In this document: positions 6,574 to 14,244 of the stretch, piece after piece
Numbering within the stretch: the stretch's first letter is position 1
How the letters are laid out: each line of letters begins with the position of its first letter
NCBI GenBank assembly: GCA_024682015.1
Contig: JAIKZT010000241.1
Location: forward strand, 1 to 17,922
Source: Clostridia bacterium
GTDB lineage: Bacteria > Bacillota > Clostridia > Peptostreptococcales > Anaerovoracaceae
DNA length: 17,922 bases
Reading direction: 5' to 3'
Notes under the pieces: generated by a model
Told to the model about the DNA's origin: nothing
Seen by the model: the letters and a program-made list of their open reading frames with translations, nothing else
The model's database searches: none
Made by a program: the position numbers and the translations under genes

Positions 6574-6599
6574 GGGACAAGGAACCGTCCCCATGTCTC
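6574..6599. repeat. Palindromic repeat, tandem copy 1
   Basis: Plus strand GGGACAAGGAACCGTCCCC then ATGTCTC. GGGAC (6574-6578) can pair with GTCCC (6587-6591) or, with one wobble, GGGACA with the closing TGTCTC. Read on the minus strand the core is GGGGACGGTTCC. It is followed after five bases by a second copy with 24 of 26 bases identical. The pair fills the gap between the SLH protein gene and the SRP RNA promoter. Confidence 0.75.
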
Positions 6600-6604
6600 A
6601 AAAT

Positions 6605-6630
6605 GGGACAAGGAACAGTCCCCGTGTCTC
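6605..6630. repeat. Palindromic repeat, tandem copy 2
   Basis: Plus strand GGGACAAGGAACAGTCCCC then GTGTCTC, two substitutions away from copy 1. It begins two bases beyond the stop codon of the SLH protein gene (which reads leftwards), so it is the first structure in the 3' end of that mRNA. On the minus strand the hairpin GGGAC/GTCCC is followed by ATTTTG, which might give weak termination or protect the 3' end. Confidence 0.75.
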
Positions 6631-6632
6631 GT

Positions 6633-7580
6633 TTAGCGGGCGTACTCGGCCTTTGGCTCGCCGTCCGCCTTGCCCGTGCCGGTGTTGATGAGGTCCATCT
6701 GCAGGGTGAAGGCGGTGTAGTCCTTCGGCATGAGGTACACGAGGTGTATGCGCATGGTCTTGCCCGGCGCCGCATAGGTGGCGGGTTTCAGCAGGCCCAT
6801 CATCTCGTAGCCTTCATCGCTTACGGGCATCAGCTTGCCGTCCACGTACAGCGCGAACTCCGCGGGAGACAGGTGGAACGTGTAGGCGGAATCGTTCTCC
6901 ACCGTAAGGACCATGTCCATGTACAGGTTCTCCGTGTCGATCTCCTCGTAGAAGCCCGTCCGCTCGATGAACACGCGGTAATCCCCCGTGGCATAGTGGA
7001 AACAGTCCTGCCCGTTGTCCGATTTGACCGAGTCGCAGACGAGGCAGGCGATGTTCGCTCGGGTGGCGGGGTCATCGCTGAGGATGGCGCAGGTGTTGAG
7101 AATGCCCAGATCGCGCGCCTTGTTCGTAAAGCTCGTGGGGTAGACGCCGCCGAGCTCCTCGAACGTGTAGCCCTTGGACGCGACGATCATCGTGATCGCC
7201 TCGTTGTACGATACATTGCGCTCCGGCTGGAACTTGCCGTCCGGATAGCCGCTGATGAAGCCGGCATCCGCCGCCGCCGACACGAATTTATAGGACCAGT
7301 GCGTTTTGGGCACGTCCCGGAAGGTCTTTTCGAAGGGGCCCTCCGTATCCAGGCCCAGCACGTTCACGAGGATGACCGCGAACTCCGCCCTGGTGATGGG
7401 CGCCGTCGGACGGAACGTGCCGTCTTCATATCCGCCGATCCAGCCGCGCTCCGCCAGGCTGAACACGGCCTCGCTGTAGTATTCACCGTTTTCCACGTCC
7501 GCGAAATTCGCGGCAAAGGCCGTGGCGCCAGACCCCGCCAGCAACGCCAGGCAGAGCAGAAAGGCAAGGATGTTTCTCAT
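6633..7580 (-). CDS. Secreted SLH-domain protein with C-terminal beta-rich domain
   Basis: A 315-residue exported protein that probably binds the cell wall through SLH domains. The start is the ATG at 7580, with AAAGGAGG eight bases upstream; an ORF extension to 7619 lacks this. The signal peptide is MRNILAFLLCLALLAGSGA, likely cut after AFA. SLH1 (about 25-75) has FADVENGEYYSEAV, GGYEDGTFRP and the key TRAEF; SLH2 (about 85-135) has FRDVPKTHW, SGYPDGKFQP but YNEA in place of TRAE; SLH3 (about 145-185) is degenerate but keeps TRAN. Residues about 195-305 are beta-rich (YMDMVLTVENDSAYTFHLS, then FALYVDGK, then PGKTMRIHLVY) and resemble immunoglobulin-like DUF4352 domains; that match is from memory only. 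It stands alone with its own promoter between ligA and the SRP RNA gene. Partner and role are unknown. Confidence 0.88.
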   Translation of the reverse strand: MRNILAFLLCLALLAGSGATAFAANFADVENGEYYSEAVFSLAERGWIGGYEDGTFRPTAPITRAEFAVILVNVLGLDTEGPFEKTFRDVPKTHWSYKFVSAAADAGFISGYPDGKFQPERNVSYNEAITMIVASKGYTFEELGGVYPTSFTNKARDLGILNTCAILSDDPATRANIACLVCDSVKSDNGQDCFHYATGDYRVFIERTGFYEEIDTENLYMDMVLTVENDSAYTFHLSPAEFALYVDGKLMPVSDEGYEMMGLLKPATYAAPGKTMRIHLVYLMPKDYTAFTLQMDLINTGTGKADGEPKAEYAR

Positions 7581-7640
7581 GATGCGCTCCTCCTTTACAG
7601 GTGGAATAAAATGCCCCATACTGAGAGACCTATCTTAAAA

Positions 7641-7669
7641 AGTATATCACATTTGCAAGGGGCTGAAAA
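7641..7669 (-). promoter_or_regulatory. Promoter of the SLH protein gene
   Basis: On the minus strand TTTTCA (7664-7669, 4 of 6), a 17-base spacer, and TATACT (7641-7646, 5 of 6) with an extended TGA just ahead of it. It lies directly behind the ligA stop codon, leaving a leader of about 50 bases before the ATG at 7580. Confidence 0.6.
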
Positions 7670-7676
7670 GATGGCG

Positions 7677-9722
7677 CTACTTCGTCATGGCGAGGAACGC
7701 GTCCTCGTCGATGACGGGGATGCCCAGCTCCTGCGCCTTCGTCAGTTTGCTGCCCGCCGCTTCGCCCGCCAGCACGTACGTCGTCTTCTTGGAAACGCTG
7801 CCGGAGGCCTTGCCGCCGAACGACTCGATGATGGCCGCCGCTTCGTCCCGCTTCAGCGTCGGCAGCGTGCCGGTGAGCACGAACGTCAGCCCTGCGAAGC
7901 GGTCGTCCCTGCGCTTGGAGGCCGCTTTCGAAACCATGTTGACCCCCGCAGCCGCCAGTTTTTCCACGAGCGCCCGGTTTGCCTCCTCCGCCCAGAACGC
8001 GGTGATGTCCGACGCGGTGATGCCCCCGAAATCCGGCAGAGCCGAAAGAGCCTCCGCGGACGCGTCCATTACGGCCCGCATGTCGGGGAAGTTCGAAGCC
8101 AGCACCTTCGCGCCCTGCTTGCCCACGCCCCGGATGCCCAGCCCCGTGATGAGCTGGTCGATGTCGTTGTCCTTCGAAGCCTCGATCGCCTTCAGCAGGT
8201 TATCCACGGACTTTTCCTTGCCGATGATGCCCTCCTCGATCAGCCGGTCGCGATGATCCTTCAGCGAGTAGATGTCCGCCGCGTCCCGGATGTATCCTTC
8301 GGAGATGAGCGCTTCCACGGCCGCCGGGCCGAATCCGTCCACGTCCATGGCGTCCTTGCCGACGAAATACGCGAGCCTGCGGCTGTCCTTCGCAGGACAG
8401 GCCTTTCCCGTGCAGTACAGATGCACGCCATCCCCGCCCTCTTCCCGGGCGACGGGTGCGCCGCAGACCGGGCAGTTTTCCGGCATGCGGAAAACGGATG
8501 CGCCTTCCGGACGCTTTTCCTTTACGACGGACTTCACCTCCGGGATGATGTCCCCGGCCTTCTGGATGAGGATCGTGTCGCCCACGCGGACGTCCTTTTC
8601 ATCGATGTAGTCCTGATTGTTGAGGGTCACGCGGCTGACGGTCGTCTCCGCCACGCGTACGGGCCTCAGCAGCGCCAGCGGGGTAAGCCGGCCCGTCCTG
8701 CCCACCTGCACGATGATGTCCTCGACCACCGTCTCCTTCTGCTCGGGCGGATACTTGTACGCGACAGCCCAGCGGGGCACCTTGCTCGTGAAGCCGAGGG
8801 CCGCCCGCTGCGCGAGATCGTCCACTTTCACGACCGCGCCGTCGATGCCGTAATTCAGGTCCCAGCGCGTCGCGCCGATGTCCTCGACGGCCGCCCACAC
8901 TTCGTCCGCCGTATCGGCATCCGTCAGCTGGGGACTTACGGTAAAGCCCTGGGAAGCCAGCCACAGCAGGCTCTCCTTGTGACCCTTGAATGCCTTTCCT
9001 TCCGCGATCTCCAGGTTGAAGATGAAGATGTCCAGACCTCTTTCCGCGACGACCGCCGGATCGAGCTGGCGCATGGTGCCCGCCGCGCTGTTGCGCCGGT
9101 TCTGATACACCTTGCCGCCCCGCGCCTCTTCCCGCGCGTTCATGGCTTCGAAGCTTTCCGTGGACATGTAGACCTCGCCCCGAACCTCCAGATACGGCAG
9201 TTTTTCGGGGATCTCCTTCGGGATGCTGCGGATGGCCAGCGCGTTCTCGTACACGCTCTCGCCGATGGCGCCGTCGCCCCGCGTGATGGCTTCTTCCAGC
9301 TTCCCATTCCGGTAACGCAGCACGAGCGTAAGTCCGTCGATCTTCTTTTCGACGATGAAGTGCGCCGCCGGCATCTCCCGCTTGACCCGCTCCACGAACG
9401 CGTACACTTCCTCTTTGGAAAACACGTCCTGCAGCGAGATGACGGGCACGTCGTGCGCCACCTTTTTCAGATCCCGGCGCGCCGTCCCGCCCACCCTCTG
9501 CGTGAGGGAATCCTTGTGCATCCATTCCGGATGCTTCGTCTCCAGAGCCCGCAATTCCAGGCTCAGCTGATCGTATTCGTAGTCGGAGATCTCCGGATCG
9601 TCCTGATTGTAATAGCGCTCGTTGTGATACGCGAGGACCTTGTACAGCTCCTCCATGCGCTCTCGGGAATCCTTTTCGGCAGCCTGCGCCGCGAGCGCAG
9701 CCAGATCCATCTGTTCTTCCAT
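7677..9722 (-). CDS. ligA: NAD-dependent DNA ligase
   Basis: Seals nicks in DNA during replication and repair, using NAD. The 681-residue protein has the domains in normal order: Ia domain (NERYYNQDDPEISDYEYDQL, from residue 34), adenylation domain with the catalytic lysine K127 in EKKIDGL, an OB fold (KVPRWAVAYKYPPEQ, then VGRTGRLTPLALLRPV, VGDTILIQKAGDIIPEV), a four-cysteine zinc finger (CPVCGAPV...YCTGKACPAK), helix-hairpin-helix repeats (GLGIRGVGKQGAKVLA), and a C-terminal BRCT domain (FAGLTFVLTGTLPTLKRDEA). I chose the ATG at 9722, which has GAGG six bases upstream, over a TTG at 9734 that overlaps the pcrA stop but has no ribosome binding site. It follows pcrA closely, a common pairing in Firmicutes. 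Confidence 0.97.
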   Translation of the reverse strand: MEEQMDLAALAAQAAEKDSRERMEELYKVLAYHNERYYNQDDPEISDYEYDQLSLELRALETKHPEWMHKDSLTQRVGGTARRDLKKVAHDVPVISLQDVFSKEEVYAFVERVKREMPAAHFIVEKKIDGLTLVLRYRNGKLEEAITRGDGAIGESVYENALAIRSIPKEIPEKLPYLEVRGEVYMSTESFEAMNAREEARGGKVYQNRRNSAAGTMRQLDPAVVAERGLDIFIFNLEIAEGKAFKGHKESLLWLASQGFTVSPQLTDADTADEVWAAVEDIGATRWDLNYGIDGAVVKVDDLAQRAALGFTSKVPRWAVAYKYPPEQKETVVEDIIVQVGRTGRLTPLALLRPVRVAETTVSRVTLNNQDYIDEKDVRVGDTILIQKAGDIIPEVKSVVKEKRPEGASVFRMPENCPVCGAPVAREEGGDGVHLYCTGKACPAKDSRRLAYFVGKDAMDVDGFGPAAVEALISEGYIRDAADIYSLKDHRDRLIEEGIIGKEKSVDNLLKAIEASKDNDIDQLITGLGIRGVGKQGAKVLASNFPDMRAVMDASAEALSALPDFGGITASDITAFWAEEANRALVEKLAAAGVNMVSKAASKRRDDRFAGLTFVLTGTLPTLKRDEAAAIIESFGGKASGSVSKKTTYVLAGEAAGSKLTKAQELGIPVIDEDAFLAMTK

Positions 9723-9730
9723 GGCTTTCC

Positions 9731-11974
9731 TCAAATCTTCTTCAGCGGGGCCAGGTCCTTGGCCATCTTCTTGACCCCCACACTATCGAAATACACGGTG
9801 AGCGTATTGCCCGACGCCTCGAGCACGGTCCCCTTGCCGAATTTGGCGTGCTCCACTTTTTCGCCAGCAGCCACGCTGACGCCCGCCAGCGTATCGCGCT
9901 TCTTGCCCAGCGCGCTTTGCCGCAGAGCGTTCGCCTGCGCGATCGGCGACACGTACGAAGAGCCCGAATAAGGCTTCTTCACATCGTACCGTCCGAACTC
10001 CACGCCCTGTCCCCGCTTGGTATACAGGGCGTCGCCCGCCAGGTATTTCGGGTCGATCTCCTTTAAAAACGTCGATTCCGACGTAAAATCCGTCTTGCCG
10101 TAGAGCATGCGCATCTCGGCGGAGCTTAAGAAGAGGCGCTTCTTGGCGCGGGTCATGCCCACGTAGCACAGCCGCCTCTCCTCCTCCATCCGGCTGCCGT
10201 CGCCCGAATCCAGCGTGCGCCAGCTCGGGAAGATGCCCAGTTCCATGCCCGGCATGAACACGACGGGGAACTCCAGGCCTTTGGCGGAATGGAGGGTCAT
10301 GAGGACCACGGCGTCCTGATCCGCGCGGTGATTGTCCACGTCGGACAGCAGCGCCAGCCCTTCCATGAATCTCTCGAGCGTAAGGACCTCCTGCAGCGCG
10401 TCCGTTTCCTTCTGCTTTTCCGCGATGACGGACTTGAATTCCAACAGGTTCTCGATGCGCGCGTCCGCCTCGATGCTTTCCGCGTCCTGCAGCGCTTTCA
10501 GATAACCGGAACTGTTCAGCAGCGTGTCGTAGATGTCCTCCACCGACATGCGCTCCTGTTCGAGCGCCAGAGAGGACAGCATGCCCGTAAGCGCCTTTAC
10601 GGCTTCTTCAGAGCGGGCCGAAAGACTGTCCTGCACCGCGGGATCCGATAGCGTCTGCAGCAGGGACCTGCCCGAAGCCGCAGCCGCCGCGCGCAGTTTT
10701 TCCTCGGTCTTCGCGCCGATGCCGCGCTTGGGCTCGTTCAGGATGCGCAGCAGCGCCACGTCGTCCGCGGGATTCAGGATGAGCCTCATGTAGGCCATCA
10801 TGTCCTTGATCTCCTTGCGGTCGTAGTAGCGCAGGCCCGAGAGCACCTGATAGGGAATGTCCCGGCCGGAAAGGCTCTCCTCAAAGCGCCGGGACTGCAC
10901 GTTCGTGCGGTACAGGATCGCGAAGTCCGAGTACGTCAGATCCGGATCCCTGTGCATGAGCGAGCGGATCTTCTCTGCCGTCCAGCGCGCCTCCTCGCGG
11001 TCGTCGCTGGCCCGGTAATACTCGATCTTCTCACCCGGTGCAGCCTCCGTCCACAGCTTCTTGGCCTTGCGGCTCCTGTTGCGGGAGATGACGGAATGCG
11101 CCGCGTCGATGATGTTGCCCGTGGAGCGATAGTTCTGCTCCAATTTGATGACCTTCGCGCCGGGGAAATCCTTCTCGAACTCCAGGATGTTGCGGATGTC
11201 CGCGCCGCGCCACTGGTAGATGCACTGGTCGTCGTCACCCACGACGCACAGGTTGCGGTGACCCTCCGCCAGCATCTTCACCAGCCGGTACTGCAGCATG
11301 TTCGTGTCTTGATATTCGTCCACCATGACGTAGCGGAAGCGCTTCTGATACTTCAGCAGCGTTTCCTCGTCGCCTTCAAACAGCCTCACCGTGTTCAGGA
11401 TGAGGTCGTCGAAGTCCATGGCGTTATTCTTCTTCAGAGCCTTGTCGTAGCGGTCGTACAGCGTGACGAGCGGCTGATAGCGGTCGATGGTCCCGTACTT
11501 GCGGGCAAACTCGGGCGCTGTGACGTTGTCCTCCTTCGCCTTGGAGATCTCGGCGAGCACATACGCCGGCGCGAACTGCTTTTCGTCGTATTCGAGCTCC
11601 TTCACGATCTGCTTGACGAGGGTCTTCTGGTCCACGGGATCGTACACGACGAAGTTCCGGTCGTAGCCGATGCGGTCCGCATCCATGCGCAGGATGCGAA
11701 GGCACGCCGAGTGGAACGTCTGGATCCACATGCCCGGCGCGGGTCCCACGAGCGCTTCCACGCGGTCGCGCATCTCGCCAGCGGCTTTGTTCGTGAACGT
11801 GACCGCCAGGATGCTGTAGGGGTTTACCCCCGCCTCTTTGATCATGTAGGCGATGCGGTGGGTCATCGTGCCCGTCTTGCCCGAACCCGCCCCGGCGAGG
11901 ATGAGCAGCGGCCCTTCGAGCGTCGTCGCAGCCTCATACTGCTGGGGGTTGAGGGTCTTCATGTAGTCCTGCAT
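9731..11974 (-). CDS. pcrA: UvrD/PcrA-type ATP-dependent 3'-5' DNA helicase
   Basis: A superfamily 1A helicase acting in repair, plasmid replication and removal of RecA filaments. The 747-residue sequence shows motif Q/Ia (LNPQQYEAA), Walker A GAGSGKT (28-34), TFTNKAAGEM, motif II DEYQDTN (219-225), motif III GDDDQCIYQWRGAD, motif IV LEQNYRS, motif V VVLMTLHSAKGLEFPVVF, and motif VI EERRLCYVGMTRAKKRLFL. The end (EKVEHAKFGKGTVLEASGN) is the Tudor-like domain that contacts RNA polymerase in Gram-positive PcrA. The ATG at 11974 has AAGGAGG six bases upstream, which overlaps the stop of the nucleoside kinase gene. It lies nine bases after that gene and just ahead of ligA, so all are likely one transcript. 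Confidence 0.97.
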   Translation of the reverse strand: MQDYMKTLNPQQYEAATTLEGPLLILAGAGSGKTGTMTHRIAYMIKEAGVNPYSILAVTFTNKAAGEMRDRVEALVGPAPGMWIQTFHSACLRILRMDADRIGYDRNFVVYDPVDQKTLVKQIVKELEYDEKQFAPAYVLAEISKAKEDNVTAPEFARKYGTIDRYQPLVTLYDRYDKALKKNNAMDFDDLILNTVRLFEGDEETLLKYQKRFRYVMVDEYQDTNMLQYRLVKMLAEGHRNLCVVGDDDQCIYQWRGADIRNILEFEKDFPGAKVIKLEQNYRSTGNIIDAAHSVISRNRSRKAKKLWTEAAPGEKIEYYRASDDREEARWTAEKIRSLMHRDPDLTYSDFAILYRTNVQSRRFEESLSGRDIPYQVLSGLRYYDRKEIKDMMAYMRLILNPADDVALLRILNEPKRGIGAKTEEKLRAAAAASGRSLLQTLSDPAVQDSLSARSEEAVKALTGMLSSLALEQERMSVEDIYDTLLNSSGYLKALQDAESIEADARIENLLEFKSVIAEKQKETDALQEVLTLERFMEGLALLSDVDNHRADQDAVVLMTLHSAKGLEFPVVFMPGMELGIFPSWRTLDSGDGSRMEEERRLCYVGMTRAKKRLFLSSAEMRMLYGKTDFTSESTFLKEIDPKYLAGDALYTKRGQGVEFGRYDVKKPYSGSSYVSPIAQANALRQSALGKKRDTLAGVSVAAGEKVEHAKFGKGTVLEASGNTLTVYFDSVGVKKMAKDLAPLKKI

Positions 11975-11983
11975 GCGGCCTCC

Positions 11984-13531
11984 TTACACCAGCGTGCTGC
12001 CGCCGATAAACTCGCGCAGGATGGAATTGTTTGCGATGTCGCGGCTGTCCGCGAGCTCGTCCACGTGGGATAGAAGACGCGCCAGCCGCTGGGCTTCGGT
12101 GTAGTATTCGTCGTCCTCGGGGATGGCTTTCAGCATCGGGAGCGCGTCCTTTTTGAGCGCCGCCAGCTCGTACACGAACGCGGAATTGAAGATGGCGTCC
12201 GCTTCGTCGCTGTAGGGGAAGATGTTGACGTCTTCACCGGCGCGCACCTTCGGCCAGGCGATGATGGTCTGGCGGGCGTCCCAGTTCCGCTTCTTCGCGT
12301 CGCGCACGATGCGGCGGAGTTTGCGGACGTCCGTAAGCGGGATGCGGGTGGTATCGTCGATGCGGATCTGCGTGAGCGGGCTGATGTAGATCTTGAACTT
12401 ATCGCTCTTGGGAATGGCGGGCGTAAGCTTCTCGTTCAGTCCGTGAATGCCTTCGATGACCATGGGCTGGCCGTCCGCCAGCTTCAGTTTCCGCTCTCCG
12501 AACACCTTTTTCCCCAGGCCGAAATCGAACCGGGGCAGGTCCACTTCGCCGCCTGCCAGAAGCGTCTTGAGGTGCTCGTTGAACAGTTTCACGTCGATGG
12601 AATCCAGGTTCTCGAAGTTCTGCGTGCCGTCCGGTCCGTAGGGGATCTGATCCCTGTCCAGATAGTAGTCGTCGGTCCCCATGTACACGGGCTTCTGTCC
12701 GCTCACCCACAGCTGCGTGCACAGGCGATGCGCGAACGAGGTCTTGCCGGAAGACGACGGCCCCGCGATGAGCACGATGCGCTTGCCGTTCTTCAGGATC
12801 TGGTCCGCCAGCGATGCGATGTTCTTCTCCTGCAGCGCTTCGGAGATGCGGATGATGCCGGTGATCTCCCCGTTTTCGATGGTGCGATTGAGGTCGGCGC
12901 AGGTGTTGATGCCCAGTTTCTCGCCCCACTTCTTCTGCTCTTCGAACGCCTTGTAGAGCTTCTTGTTGTCCACGTAAGGCGCCATGCCGCCGGGGTGCGT
13001 ATCCTCCGCGATCCGGATGACGATGCCGCTGCGGCACTTCTTCAGGTCGAAACTGCTGATGTAGCCGGCATGGGGGACCACCATGTCCAGCCCGTGGGGG
13101 ATGTCCTGGAAGCTGACCTTGTTCTTGACCATGTTCCACATGGTGAGTTCCACCCGCTCCACGTCCAGGATCAGCAGGCTGCGCTTGTACCGGACCTCCG
13201 TAAAGATGCCCCGGTTGAGAGAATTGCCGATGATCATCTTCGCGCCGGGCAGCGTCCTTTCGAGCGCGCAGCGGAACAGGTCGATGACGCTGCGCTGGTA
13301 CACTTCCTTGGCACAGCTGTCGCGCACGTCGAGCAGCACGACCTCCGCGTCCTCCGTCAGGACCTGCGTAAGGGGGCACACGCGGTTGTTGACCCGCGCG
13401 GCGTAGACCGGATAGCGGAAGGACTCCTGATACGGCTCCATCAGCTGTTCGATGGTGGCGCCGGCCTCGATGGCGTTGGGGATGGGGTCGAAGCCCGGTT
13501 CCAGGCGCAGGTTTATCTTAAGCATGCTCAT
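11984..13531 (-). CDS. Uridine-kinase-like nucleoside kinase with N-terminal TGS/ThrRS-like domains
   Basis: A 515-residue two-part protein. The C-terminal half is a P-loop kinase of the uridine kinase/phosphoribulokinase group: Walker A GPSSSGKT (257-264), GTDDYYLDRDQIPYGPDG, FENLDSIDVKLFNEHL, and VIEGIHGLN. It likely phosphorylates a nucleoside such as uridine. The N-terminal half resembles the TGS domain (about 1-65) and the second (editing-type) domain of threonyl-tRNA synthetase: PGAKMIIGNSLNRGIF (95-110) matches the synthetase pattern. The editing motif H-x3-H, normally just before this, reads RSVIDL (80-85), so editing chemistry looks lost. The ATG has AAAGG seven bases upstream and overlaps the stop of the previous gene (ATGA). 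This fusion is known in Clostridia and Thermotogae as a putative uridine kinase; the substrate is not proven here. Confidence 0.88.
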   Translation of the reverse strand: MSMLKINLRLEPGFDPIPNAIEAGATIEQLMEPYQESFRYPVYAARVNNRVCPLTQVLTEDAEVVLLDVRDSCAKEVYQRSVIDLFRCALERTLPGAKMIIGNSLNRGIFTEVRYKRSLLILDVERVELTMWNMVKNKVSFQDIPHGLDMVVPHAGYISSFDLKKCRSGIVIRIAEDTHPGGMAPYVDNKKLYKAFEEQKKWGEKLGINTCADLNRTIENGEITGIIRISEALQEKNIASLADQILKNGKRIVLIAGPSSSGKTSFAHRLCTQLWVSGQKPVYMGTDDYYLDRDQIPYGPDGTQNFENLDSIDVKLFNEHLKTLLAGGEVDLPRFDFGLGKKVFGERKLKLADGQPMVIEGIHGLNEKLTPAIPKSDKFKIYISPLTQIRIDDTTRIPLTDVRKLRRIVRDAKKRNWDARQTIIAWPKVRAGEDVNIFPYSDEADAIFNSAFVYELAALKKDALPMLKAIPEDDEYYTEAQRLARLLSHVDELADSRDIANNSILREFIGGSTLV

Positions 13532-14103
13532 AGCGTTTCCTTTCTGTAAATGCCTTGTTCAGTGATGACGGGAAGGACCCTGCGGTCGAAGGGTTCCATG
13601 GGGATGTCTTCCTGCAGCAGCGCTTCGGGGCACACCAGGATGGCCTTGCTCCCGCAGTGAGCCAGCCAGCGGTCGTAGAAGCCGCCGCCCTTGCCCAGCC
13701 GCCTGCCGTCTTTGGCCGCCGCGGCGCAAGGCACGATGATGAGGTCGACGTCCTCCGGCGCCAGCAGAGGCGTATCGGGCTTTGGCTCCAGGATGCCGCA
13801 GAAGCCCGGCTGCAGGTCGTCCATGCTGCGGATGACTCTCGCCTCCATGATGCCTCTTCCCACGCACAGCGGTACGGCCAGGGTCTTGCCGTCCGCCCAG
13901 GCGGCGTTCAGCAGGCGTGAGGTATCGATCTCCTGCGGGGTGCTGACGAACGCGAAGACGCAGGAAGCGGCCGCGTATTCGGGACTGTCCAGGATGCGGC
14001 CGCATATGGCTTGCCCCGCCCGGCGAAGATAATCGTCCGGAAAGTCCGCTATCCTCGTTTTGATCGCTTTGCGCAGCGCCTTCTTATCCTCTGCGATGCC
14101 CAT
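13528..14103 (-). CDS. 5-formyltetrahydrofolate cyclo-ligase
   Basis: Converts 5-formyl-THF to 5,10-methenyl-THF with ATP, returning a storage or dead-end folate to one-carbon metabolism in the cytoplasm. The 191-residue protein is of normal family length. It shows the N-terminal basic helix (KKALRKAIKTRI), FVSTPQEIDTSRLLNAAWADGK (FVS...EIDT motif), LEPKPDTP, and the ATP-binding signature GRRLGKGGGFYDRW (133-146). The ATG at 14103 has AAGGAG five bases upstream. It is the first gene of a four-gene run with the nucleoside kinase (ATGA overlap), pcrA and ligA, and has its own promoter. It lies next to folT-folC, so folate genes are grouped, but a terminator separates the two transcripts. Confidence 0.95.
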   Translation of the reverse strand: MGIAEDKKALRKAIKTRIADFPDDYLRRAGQAICGRILDSPEYAAASCVFAFVSTPQEIDTSRLLNAAWADGKTLAVPLCVGRGIMEARVIRSMDDLQPGFCGILEPKPDTPLLAPEDVDLIIVPCAAAAKDGRRLGKGGGFYDRWLAHCGSKAILVCPEALLQEDIPMEPFDRRVLPVITEQGIYRKETL

Positions 14104-14137
14104 GAAAACTCCTTATCCGAAAATCTGTAACTATATT

Positions 14138-14166
14138 AGTATACCACAAATCGACCGATTTTTCTA
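14138..14166 (-). promoter_or_regulatory. Promoter of the 5-formyl-THF cyclo-ligase operon
   Basis: On the minus strand TAGAAA (14161-14166, 4 of 6), a 17-base spacer and TATACT (14138-14143, 5 of 6), followed by a leader of about 30 bases to the ATG. The spacer contains a 14-base inverted repeat described separately. Confidence 0.65.
14148..14161. promoter_or_regulatory. Inverted repeat between -35 and -10: possible operator
   Basis: AAATCG-AC-CGATTT is a perfect six-base inverted repeat with a two-base centre. It fills most of the spacer of the promoter at 14138-14166 and touches the -35 element. A bound repressor here would block RNA polymerase. No candidate regulator is in the window and the same sequence does not recur in it, so chance is possible. 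Confidence 0.35.
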
Positions 14167-14210
14167 GTCTTTTCCAAACGAAGCATGCCTCTTCAGCATC
14201 CTGCGCATGC

Positions 14211-14241
14211 AAAACGGCGGTCCGCTTCGGGCCGCCGTAGA
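14211..14241 (-). terminator. Terminator after folC
   Basis: On the minus strand ACGGCGG (14232-14238) pairs with CCGCCGT (14214-14220) over an 11-base middle that itself can pair (CC-CGAAGC-GG). The stem is followed by TTTGCATG. It begins six bases beyond the folC stop codon. The T-run is short, but strength of the stem and position support a terminator. Confidence 0.65.
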
Positions 14242-14244
14242 CCG

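Noticed and set aside
6574..6630. Start of a CRISPR array
   Set aside because: Only two units with a five-base gap, no spacers of 30-40 bases and no cas genes.
9720..9734. TTG start of ligA overlapping the pcrA stop
   Set aside because: No ribosome binding site upstream, whereas the ATG at 9722 has GAGG at proper spacing and keeps all conserved residues.
6489..9971. A 1160-codon open frame on the plus strand opposite ligA and the SLH gene
   Set aside because: It lies antisense to two clear genes, crosses the SRP RNA promoter and the repeats, and its translation is Arg/His/Val-rich with no domain. Long open antisense frames are expected in GC-rich coding DNA.
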